DNA from: a bacterium | GTDB taxonomy: Bacteria; Chloroflexota; Dormibacteria; Aeolococcales; Bog-877 | Reading direction: 5' to 3' | Assembly (NCBI GenBank): GCA_021791415.1 | Contig: JAJYWQ010000063.1 | Span: forward strand, 1 to 47,666 | Length of the DNA stretch: 47,666 nt | Shown: one piece after another, positions 41,701 through 47,666 of the stretch | Numbering within the stretch: position 1 is the stretch's first letter | Layout: every line of letters begins with the position of its first letter | Position numbers and translations under genes: made by a program | Notes under the pieces: model-generated | The model's input: the letters and a program-made list of their open reading frames with translations, nothing else | The model's database searches: none | What the model was told of the DNA's origin: nothing

Positions 41701-42736
41701 GAAAGGCGGCCCCCCGTGTGATCGCGCCGAGCTCTGCTCTTGGCGACCCTGCCGACCTGGCCGTGGATCAGCGCTCCGGCAGGATCCGGCCGGCCCCCCG
41801 CGGCTGCCCCGGGCGAGCTGCCATGCTCGGAGGGCCGGTGACGTCCAGCAACAACCTCCACCGCCCGAGTCTAAACTGGGCTCTGGGGGGCCGGCACTGG
41901 GTCTTTGCCAGCAAATGCCGCGTCCGACGACGCCCGGACCCCGCGCCCGCAAGATCTGGCTACTCCTCGAGTCCGGTAGCTGGCTCCCCCTGGATCACGA
42001 ATGGTGCGTTGACCAGCCAGTCTCCGGCATTGCCGGACTCCACCATCTACACATGGACCGCCGTTGTCGGCCCCCCGGGGACGCTGACGGCCACTGTGGT
42101 TGAGACGGGTACGGTTGCGAAGCCCGGTCCTCAGGCGACCCCGGGACGGGACGGCTGATCCAGGCCGTGTCCGGCAGCCGTGGCACCTCTGCAGGCTTTG
42201 ACGAGGAGCTCCGGGTGGGCTCGGCAGGGTGCGCCCGGGAGGCAATCTCGCCGATCCTGGCGGCGGTGGCCCCAGGTGGACGACGGCGGGGGCACAGAAG
42301 CCTATGTCGGGATGTCTGTGGTCCTCAAGGGCAAACCTTGGAAGGGAGCGGGCGAGTCCGCCGTGGCGGCATTGGCCGAAGACTCAGGCGTGCGGAAGCG
42401 GGCGGTGCTGTCGGTGGGTCGGAAGTGGCTCTTGAGCACCCCGGGGTCCGGAGCCAGCAGCCGGGCCTGGAGTGACGGGGTCAGGCAGGCGAGAAGGGGC
42501 TCAGCCTACCGTTGCCGCTCGCACCTGCCGGTACTGGGGCCTCGGGCACCATAGAGGGTGGGCTCCAGGGATCGCGACCGAAGCCGACGAGGGCCCACTG
42601 ACCGCGTCCGAGGGCCGATACGATCGAGGCCCCGGCGCCCAGGAACGACGAGGCGCGGATCCCGGCCGATTGCGGAGTGCGCCGGGCACCGCCGTCCGGC
42701 CAGCGGAGGACGGAGAGGCGCCTCGCCGCTGCACCC
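41701..42736. other. Region without a convincing gene, carrying repeat copy A
   Basis: About 1 kb with only overlapping, unrecognised open frames; the best is a plus-strand frame at about 42180-42554, unlike any family I know. It holds repeat copy A (about 42127-42228). It may be debris of a lost gene or element. Confidence 0.4.
42127..42228 (+). repeat. Dispersed repeat, copy A
   Basis: Shares GTCCTCAGG, CGGCTGATCCAGGCCGTGT, CAG-CGTGG-ACCTCTG, AGCTTTG/GGCTTTG and ACGAGGAGCTCC with copy B at 45639-45741, in the same orientation. Weaker similarity continues upstream to about 42060. Confidence 0.65.
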
Positions 42737-42801
42737 GGTGGACCTCCCCGCGCTTACGGACCCCGCTCCTGAGCTCCGTCCTCTAGGCGGGAAGGTCCAC
42801 C
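42737..42801. terminator. Long inverted repeat downstream of the cupin operon
   Basis: 15-nt arms GGTGGACCTCCCCGC (42737-42751) and GCGGGAAGGTCCACC (42787-42801) pair at 14 of 15 positions. The 35-nt loop has its own ACGGA/TCCGT pairing. It lies just beyond the cupin stop (42844) on the minus strand, so it is a likely terminator; it could also be a remnant element end. Confidence 0.5.
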
Positions 42802-42843
42802 ACCGGCGGCTCCTATCGGTAGGGCGTGGCCTGTGACTCCGAG

Positions 42844-43293
42844 TTACCGGACGACTTCGGTGGCATAGGCCGACATCGTCCGGCCGATGTCGGCAGGGTC
42901 GAGCAGCCCCTGCTCACTGACGGGCAGCTTGCCCAGATCACGAAAGTACTCGACATAGAGGTCGGGCGTGAGCGTGCAGATGAACTTGGCTGCGTGGTCG
43001 AAAGGGTTGGCGAAGGTGTGGGCTGTCCCCGCGGGGACAGTGACGCACGATCCTGCTTCGACATCGACACTGTCGGCTGCGGTCGTGAACCTGAGTTTGC
43101 CCTCGGTCACGATGAAGGTCTCGTCGTGATCCCGGTGAAGGTGCTGAGGCGGGCTGGCCGGGCTCGGCGGGACCATCGCCTCAATGAGGCCCAGGCGGTG
43201 CTGGGTGTGGGTGCCGTCCTCGATGATGCGGCAGCGGATCGGCCCGCCGCCGGACGGCTCGCCGTCGTTGGGGCCCACTACAAAGATGGGCAT
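42844..43293 (-). CDS. Cupin-domain protein
   Basis: 149 aa, single cupin. Metal-site residues are visible: PQHLHRDHDETFIVTEGKLRF (His, His, Glu) and PAGTAHTFANP (His). It looks like the small cupins that act as dioxygenases or bind small ligands; the substrate is unknown. The ATG at 43293 has GGGAGGA 6 nt upstream. Third gene of the VOC-DUF5519-cupin operon. Confidence 0.83.
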   Translation of the reverse strand: MPIFVVGPNDGEPSGGGPIRCRIIEDGTHTQHRLGLIEAMVPPSPASPPQHLHRDHDETFIVTEGKLRFTTAADSVDVEAGSCVTVPAGTAHTFANPFDHAAKFICTLTPDLYVEYFRDLGKLPVSEQGLLDPADIGRTMSAYATEVVR

Positions 43294-43332
43294 GGCTTCC
43301 TCCCTGGCATATGGATACTCCCAAAAGGGCTG

Positions 43333-43818
43333 CTACAGCACGGGTTGTTGATTGAGGGCGTACTCATAGGATGCGCGGACGAGTCCGCGCACCACCTCCT
43401 GCTCGGCGCGGTCGCGGGGGGCATAGAGCATGACGATGGTCGAGAGCGCTTGGTCGGCGTGGGCCAGAGGGTGGGGTTCCGCCCATCCGGAGCGCTGGGC
43501 GGCAGCGGCTAGCGGCAACGGCAAGGCGGCGTGCAGGCTGGAGTCACCGTGGCCATGCGCGTGGCAGAACTCTTGGCCGACCATGAACGCCTCTTTCGGC
43601 CCCGCTGCGGCGCCGGCGTCCAACATCAGTGCGCGGGCCCCCTCCCCCGCGATCGCCGATGGCCCTGCGTGCACCGACGGCCAGCTCGATGCCTCGGCAA
43701 GGATGGCGTCGACGTGCCGGCTGTCTTCGGGTTGCTGGTCCAGTTGGGAGTGGGGGAGCTCGCTGGTGGTGCGGGGCCGGGCTCCGGCCCGCTGCGGCAG
43801 ATGTGTTTCTCTGTCCAT
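43333..43818 (-). CDS. DUF5519/luciferase-like domain protein
   Basis: 161 aa. EFCHAHGHGDSSLHAALPLPL, SGWAEPHPLA, IVMLYAPRDRAEQEVVRGLV and RASYEYA match the DUF5519 (so-called luciferase family) proteins, often listed as phospholipase-like or unknown. The His-rich loop could bind metal. ATG 43818 comes 1 nt after the VOC stop (TGACATG), so the genes are coupled. No catalytic role is established. Confidence 0.7.
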   Translation of the reverse strand: MDRETHLPQRAGARPRTTSELPHSQLDQQPEDSRHVDAILAEASSWPSVHAGPSAIAGEGARALMLDAGAAAGPKEAFMVGQEFCHAHGHGDSSLHAALPLPLAAAAQRSGWAEPHPLAHADQALSTIVMLYAPRDRAEQEVVRGLVRASYEYALNQQPVL

Positions 43819-43819
43819 G

Positions 43820-44269
43820 TCAGGCTCCGAGCCAGAACAGCTCGATCGGGATGCCGTCCGGGTCGCGGAACGTAACCTGAGCACGAGGCGCCGGTTCCGT
43901 AGCCTCGAACAGGGGTCCCCGCTCCACGCCCATGCCGTCTAGGTGGGTGACCCACTTGTCGATCTCGTCCCTGCTAGCGACGTGGAGTGCCAGGTGGTCG
44001 AGGCCGGTGCGCAGCTCGCTAAACGGTGTCTGGTCCGCGGCGGGGTGGTGGTCGAGGCCCATGAACAGCGCGGTGCCGGGACGGGTCATGACGACGGTGT
44101 GCCCGTCGCCGCTACTGTGCGGCTCGACGAAGGCTCGGACGAGGCCCAGGACCCGCGTATACCAGGCCTCGCTGGCGGAGATATCGCGGACCGTGAGGCC
44201 CACGTGTTGGATGCTGGTCACCACCGGGGGGCGCTGGGTGGCCGGGGATGTCTCGGTATGGGCTGTCAT
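43820..44269 (-). CDS. VOC/glyoxalase superfamily protein
   Basis: 149 aa. Two beta-alpha-beta-beta-beta modules: IQHVGLTVRDISASEAWYTRVLGLV and GLDHLALHVASRDEIDKWVTHL, then VTFRDPDGIPIELFW. His and Glu are present at the expected metal positions (HVGL, LDHLAL, IELF). Members include dioxygenases and resistance proteins; the substrate is unknown. ATG 44269 has GGAGG 5 nt upstream; ATG 44284 is an alternative. First gene of the operon, divergent from tetR. Confidence 0.85.
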   Translation of the reverse strand: MTAHTETSPATQRPPVVTSIQHVGLTVRDISASEAWYTRVLGLVRAFVEPHSSGDGHTVVMTRPGTALFMGLDHHPAADQTPFSELRTGLDHLALHVASRDEIDKWVTHLDGMGVERGPLFEATEPAPRAQVTFRDPDGIPIELFWLGA

Positions 44270-44305
44270 GGGGTCCTCCTCCATAGCTGGTGACCTTCTT
44301 TGCGA

Positions 44306-44350
44306 ATGAGACTCTGAGTCTCATCACGAGACTCGCCGTATCATAGAGTC
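44306..44350. promoter_or_regulatory. TetR operator and divergent promoter
   Basis: ATGAGACTC-T-GAGTCTCAT (44306-44324) is a perfect 19-bp palindrome. A further GAGACTC (44328-44334) and GAGTC (44346-44350) repeat the half site. TATCAT (44339-44344) is a -10 for tetR and lies within this array. A regulator bound here could control both directions. Confidence 0.75.
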
Positions 44351-44378
44351 GTTCATCGGTCTTGTCAAGGAGGCGGCT

Positions 44379-44996
44379 ATGCAGAGCTCACCCGAGAGTG
44401 GGGCGCCTACTGGTCCGCGAGAGCGCACCTTTCGTCTCCTTAGGGAGGCAGCCCGGGAGTTGGTGCGCACCGGGCGCCCGCTGACGGTGCCGGCGGCAGC
44501 CGAACTGGCCGGCGTGTCACGGGCGACGGCCTACCGCTACTTCCAAACCAACGATGCCGTGGTTCTGCACGCGACGATGTCGCTTGCCGACGACCCGCTC
44601 GCCGACGTCGACTGGGCGCCGCCCACAGCCACATCTCCCAGCGAGCTCGGAGCGAGGGCCGCAGAGCTGGTGCGGGTGACGGCGGAGTGGGCCTTCGATC
44701 ACGAGACCGAGCTACGTACGATGCTCCGCCTCTCGCTGGGACCCGAGCGGAAGAACCTGATCCGCCGGCGTGGCCTGACCAATCGTGGCCGCTGGATCGC
44801 CGCACTGCTCGAGGGCTTGCCCAGCGAAGTCCAGCCTGCCGCGCGCGAACGTCTCGCGGCGGCGCTCATCCCCCTCTTCGGCTCCGACGCCGTCGTCTGG
44901 ACCACCGACATGGCCGAACTCCCGCGCGACCACGCGATCGACCTCCTCTCGTGGATGGCACAAGCCCTGGTCAAGGCCACCCTTGCCGGCTGGTAG
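44379..44996 (+). CDS. TetR family regulator
   Basis: 205 aa. The N-terminal HTH is clear: TFRLLREAARELVRTGRPLT, PAAAELAGVSRATAYRYFQ, NDAVVLHATM. The C-terminal ligand domain is typical in size. ATG 44379 has AAGGAGG 6 nt upstream. Likely an autorepressor that also represses the VOC-DUF5519-cupin operon through the site at 44306-44350. The ligand is unknown. Confidence 0.9.
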   Translation: MQSSPESGAPTGPRERTFRLLREAARELVRTGRPLTVPAAAELAGVSRATAYRYFQTNDAVVLHATMSLADDPLADVDWAPPTATSPSELGARAAELVRVTAEWAFDHETELRTMLRLSLGPERKNLIRRRGLTNRGRWIAALLEGLPSEVQPAARERLAAALIPLFGSDAVVWTTDMAELPRDHAIDLLSWMAQALVKATLAGW

Positions 44997-45638
44997 CACC
45001 CCAACCTCCGCCTGCCTCCGATCAACGAGATTCCTGAGGCCCGTCAGGCCGCCACGGGGGTGGGCGGAGTCCAGCGCGGGAGCAGAGGCTCCCCTCCACG
45101 GGTCTGAGACCGACACCGGTTCCCAGTCCGTCTGGGCGAGGGTCGGGTCGGAAGCGGAGCCGCTGAGCGGGCTTGCGGCGCGGAGCGGAAGGTCGGCGGC
45201 CGGTGGGACCCCGAGGTTCTGGGGCATGATGAGGCTCCGTCGCCGGTCAGCCCGGGCCGTGGGCCCGGGCTGACCACGGTCTTTGTGCGGCCAGCGGCCG
45301 ATGGTTCGGGCCGCCACACAGGAGATCATCCGGCGGGCTGGACTGGCCGCCACGAACAGCAGGACCACGTCGCCCGAGCAGGCACGAGTTCAGGCAGCCG
45401 GCGTTGTAAGGGCGGCACTCTGAACCGACCCACCGCGAGGCCGGAACTGCCCGTCACCGAGCCAGCAGCCAGCCGATGGTCGGGGTGATCAGGGCGCCAA
45501 GCCCCTGGGTTGCGAGGGCTGGGCCGAGAGGCGAGGTACCTGCGCCACAACCGTTGGTCCGTCGATCCCCGGGAAAAGGGGCATGGCTGCCTCGGCCGTC
45601 CGGTCGGTGGCCTGCCCCGGTACTGGGCAGTAGGTCGA
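44997..45638. other. Region without a convincing gene
   Basis: About 640 bp after tetR with only unrecognised overlapping frames. It contains the strong hairpin at 45245-45275 and leads into repeat copy B. A further gene-free stretch continues to 45963. Confidence 0.4.
45245..45275. terminator. Perfect 14-bp hairpin downstream of tetR
   Basis: GGTCAGCCCGGGCC (45245-45258) and GGCCCGGGCTGACC (45262-45275) pair perfectly round a GTG loop. CTTTG shortly follows. It may terminate tetR, although it lies 250 bp after its stop, or may mark a structured element. Confidence 0.5.
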
Positions 45639-45741
45639 GTCCTCAGGTGCCCCAGAGGAGGACGGCTGATCCAGGCCGTGTCTGCCAGTCGTGGTACCTC
45701 TGGAAGCTTTGGCACGACGAGCTCCGAGCGGACGGAGCAGG
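45639..45741 (+). repeat. Dispersed repeat, copy B
   Basis: Second copy of the repeat at 42127-42228, same orientation. Together the copies bracket the cupin, DUF5519, VOC and TetR genes over about 3.5 kb. Weaker similarity extends upstream to about 45535. Confidence 0.65.
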
Positions 45742-45963
45742 CGACGGCCACGAGCCAACCTCACTGATCCGCACGGCGCCGGGCCAGAGGCCACCTCCGG
45801 GCGACCCCTCCGGGTGACGACGGACCCCCAGTTGACGTCCGCGCTGGCCCGGACTGGGGTGCCAGGGTTGACCTCAGCACCTCGGGCGGCCGGGCCTATT
45901 CCCAACCCTGCCAACATCCCTATGTGTTGCCGGCCGCTGGATCCGGCTTCGGACCGGTTGAGA

Positions 45964-47103
45964 TCAGCTGAGCAGCTGCTTGGCGATCACCACCCGCTGG
46001 ATCTGGTTGGTGCCCTCGTAGATCTGGGTGATCTTGGCGTCGCGCATCATCCGCTCCAGGGGAAACTCGTTCACGTAGCCGTATCCGCCCAGCACCTGGA
46101 CGGCGTCGGTGGTGACACGCATGGCGGTGTCCGAGGCCATCAGCTTGGCCATGGCGGCGAGGCGGGTCACCCCCTCCTGCTTCTCGTCGATGGCCCGGCA
46201 GGCAGCGTGGACCAGCTGGCGGGAGGCCTCCAGCTGCACGGCCATGTCCGCCAGCATGAACTGGATGCCCTGGAACTCGGCGATGGGGCGGCCGAACTGG
46301 CGGCGCTCCTTGGCGTAGTCGACCGCGCGCTCCAGCGCCCCGGCCCCGATCCCGAGAGCCTGGGCCCCGATCTGGGGCCGCGAGCGGTCCAGGACCCCCA
46401 TGGCGATTCGGAAGCCATCCCCCTCCTGCCCCAAAAGCCGAGAGGCCGGCACGCGGCAGGCGCTGAAGCTGAGCTCGGCGGTGTCGCTGCCCCGGATTCC
46501 CAGTTTGCCGTGGATCTGCCGCCGCTCCAGCCCCGGGCTCGCCCCGTCCACCAGGAAGGCCGAGATGCCCCGGCTGCCGCGCCCCGGGTCGGTGACCGCG
46601 AAGACCACTATCAGGTCGGCCACCGAGCCGTTGGTGATCCACATCTTGCTTCCGTCCAGGACGTACTCCTGCCCCTCTCGACGGGCCCGGGTGCGCATCC
46701 CCGCGGGGTCGCTGCCGGCGTCCGCTTCAGAGAGGGCGTAGGCGGAGATCAGCTCGCCGGAGGCGAGCCTGGGAAGGAACTCCCGGCGCTGGGCCTCGCT
46801 GCCCCCCAGCAGGATGGGATAGCCCCCGAGGGCCTGCACCGCCAGCAGCAACGAGGAGGTGGCGCACACCTTGGCCACCTCCTCCACGACCATCGCCAGG
46901 GTGAGGGCGGAGCCCGACACCCCCCCGTACTCGGGCGGGAACGCCACCGCGTAGACGTCGTGGCTCCGGAAGAGGTCGACCACGTCCCAGGGGTACTCGG
47001 CGGTGCGGTCGATCTCAGCCGCTCGCGGCTCGATCCGCTCCCGAGCCAGCTCCCGCACGGCCTCGGAGAGCGCCAGCCCCTCGACCTCAGCTTGCACCGC
47101 CAA
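45964..47103 (-). CDS. Acyl-CoA dehydrogenase
   Basis: 379 aa; FAD enzyme that makes an alpha-beta double bond in an acyl-CoA. Seen: PPEYGGVSGSALTLAMVVEE, YALSEADAGSDPAGMRTRA, KMWITNGSVAD, DRSRPQIGAQALGIGAGALE, ERRQFGRPIAEFQGIQFMLADM, and MMRDAKITQIYEGTNQIQR with the catalytic Glu. It belongs to the short/branched-chain group by look. TTG 47103 is chosen because AGGAGG lies about 7 nt upstream; GTG 47097 is possible. It could serve isobutyryl- or butyryl-CoA made by the mutase in this window, but no operon links them. Confidence 0.92.
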   Translation of the reverse strand: MAVQAEVEGLALSEAVRELARERIEPRAAEIDRTAEYPWDVVDLFRSHDVYAVAFPPEYGGVSGSALTLAMVVEEVAKVCATSSLLLAVQALGGYPILLGGSEAQRREFLPRLASGELISAYALSEADAGSDPAGMRTRARREGQEYVLDGSKMWITNGSVADLIVVFAVTDPGRGSRGISAFLVDGASPGLERRQIHGKLGIRGSDTAELSFSACRVPASRLLGQEGDGFRIAMGVLDRSRPQIGAQALGIGAGALERAVDYAKERRQFGRPIAEFQGIQFMLADMAVQLEASRQLVHAACRAIDEKQEGVTRLAAMAKLMASDTAMRVTTDAVQVLGGYGYVNEFPLERMMRDAKITQIYEGTNQIQRVVIAKQLLS

Positions 47104-47141
47104 CGGCTGCCCTCCTTCCCCGGCCCGACCCGGGCCTGCCG

Positions 47142-47147
47142 ATTGTA
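47142..47147 (-). promoter_or_regulatory. -10 element of the acyl-CoA dehydrogenase gene
   Basis: TACAAT on the minus strand. The transcript would have a leader of about 30 nt containing the Shine-Dalgarno, so this gene is leadered. Confidence 0.45.
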
Positions 47148-47237
47148 GCCGCACCAGAGCCGGGGGGCGAGGTGCCCTCCCCGAGCCGGAGGGGAGCGGT
47201 CACCCCGGGCTCGGCTCTTCGGGCCAGCCGGCGGTGC

Positions 47238-47600
47238 TCAGCCAGAGGTCGGGCCACCCGCGGCCCAGCCGGCCGCGGCGGAGCCGGACCAGCAGCTGGC
47301 CGCCCCCCAGAGTAGGGCGGGCCAGGGGAGCCGCTCCAAGGGAGGATGAAACGGCCTCGGCCCGGCCCCCTGCCAGCGTCGGCGTGCCAGCTCGCGGAAA
47401 GGCAAGGCCCTGACCCAGGGCCCGATCGCCACCCCCCCGGCGGTCCAGAGGAGCAGCAGGCCGGCTCCTGGAGAGCGGTGCCAGATGACTGCGATCTCCC
47501 CCAGCCCGCCCACCGCCACCAGCAGGAGCACGACGGCCTGCGACAGAAAGAGGGTCCTGGCCCGCACCAGCCCCGTCAGGCTCTCCGGCCCGGCACGCAC
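47238..47600 (-). CDS. Small membrane protein, unknown
   Basis: 120 aa with two predicted helices (LSQAVVLLLVAVGGLGEIAV and LLLLWTAGGVAIGPWVRAL) and a Pro/Trp-rich tail with a weak third hydrophobic stretch. GTG 47600 follows TACACT by exactly 6 nt, the same spacing as icmB. No family recognised. Confidence 0.55.
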   Translation of the reverse strand: MRAGPESLTGLVRARTLFLSQAVVLLLVAVGGLGEIAVIWHRSPGAGLLLLWTAGGVAIGPWVRALPFRELARRRWQGAGPRPFHPPLERLPWPALLWGAASCWSGSAAAGWAAGGPTSG

Positions 47601-47606
47601 GGAGGG

Positions 47607-47612
47607 AGTGTA
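47607..47612 (-). promoter_or_regulatory. -10 element of the small membrane protein gene
   Basis: TACACT on the minus strand lies 6 nt before GTG 47600. This is the same hexamer and spacing as at icmB. Confidence 0.55.
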
Positions 47613-47666
47613 GCCCTCGTCAGATCAGTGGGCGGGCACCCCGCCGGACAGCGGCCGGGGCGACGG

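Noticed and set aside
42180-42554. Plus-strand open frame of about 124 codons
   Set aside because: Overlaps other frames of similar length, matches no family I know, starts inside the dispersed repeat and has no start signal. Kept only as a possible gene.
44712-45368. Long minus-strand frame opposite the tetR end
   Set aside because: Largely antisense to a clear TetR gene, with no recognisable motif or start signal.
1-47666. CRISPR array
   Set aside because: No regularly spaced short repeats and no cas gene were found in the window.

Overview
This is a very GC-rich bacterial chromosome segment with densely packed genes on both strands. The gene mix does not name the organism with certainty. 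It includes a mycothiol-type maleylpyruvate isomerase-like protein, a split B12-dependent acyl-CoA mutase, a ClC channel, an acid-peptidase (eqolisin) relative, PCP-reductase-type domains without photosynthesis genes, and secreted lipoproteins with C...FC...WNG..W repeats. Together these suggest a soil or acid-tolerant actinobacterium or a related Terrabacteria lineage (Actinomycetota, Chloroflexota or Dormibacterota). No rRNA is present, and the only tRNA found is tRNA-Pro(CGG), so taxonomy stays an inference.

Layout. 1-8.4 kb: end of a peptide deformylase, a YceI/MarR divergent pair, a PCP_red-domain protein, a SHOCT-like/DUF2089 pair behind a perfect palindrome, a small membrane protein, an FTR1 iron permease, a nitrobindin-like/kynureninase operon, an MpaB/DUF2236 protein and a histidine phosphatase. 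8.4-12.9 kb: tRNA-Pro, an intact vapBC toxin-antitoxin pair framed by imperfect direct repeats, an ArsR-rhodanese fusion with an MFS transporter, and a decayed second copy of the vapBC module. 12.9-18.8 kb: a CPA2 antiporter with a C-terminal stress-protein-like region, two unknown secreted or membrane proteins, a beta-carbonic anhydrase, a GNAT and a DinB/MDMPI-like protein. 18.8-25.9 kb: a PAS-GAF-PAS-GAF-GGDEF-EAL protein, a TPP enzyme of the 2-hydroxyacyl-CoA lyase/oxalyl-CoA decarboxylase type, RarA, and ribosomal protein L25. 25.9-33 kb: a B12-dependent mutase module. Its small subunit, large subunit and MeaB G-protein are interleaved with a radical SAM/SPASM protein, a polytopic membrane protein, a degenerate ADP-ribosylglycohydrolase and a NYN-domain protein. 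33-41.7 kb: cell-envelope genes (two lipoproteins, a class A penicillin-binding protein, an eqolisin-type peptidase, a ClC channel). 41.7-47.7 kb: a cupin/DUF5519/VOC operon divergent from a TetR gene, set between two copies of a dispersed repeat, then an acyl-CoA dehydrogenase and a small membrane protein.

Two initiation styles coexist. Many genes have no Shine-Dalgarno sequence but carry a -10-like hexamer (TANNNT or close to it) 6-7 nt before an ATG or GTG start. This is the arrangement expected for leaderless mRNAs. Others have clear GGAGG sites. The start codons below use this rule where it helps.

Pathway links. The mutase large subunit has Phe and Gln at the two substrate-selecting positions, which marks it as isobutyryl-CoA mutase (IcmA) rather than methylmalonyl-CoA mutase. 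With MeaB, the small subunit, a TPP lyase and an acyl-CoA dehydrogenase in the window, short branched acyl-CoA metabolism is the clearest metabolic theme. The most unusual single findings are the Fn3-type domain apparently inserted between the two catalytic residues of the eqolisin, the leaderless-promoter pattern, the palindromic operators, the duplicated and decaying vapBC module, and the repeat-flanked TetR/cupin/VOC cassette.
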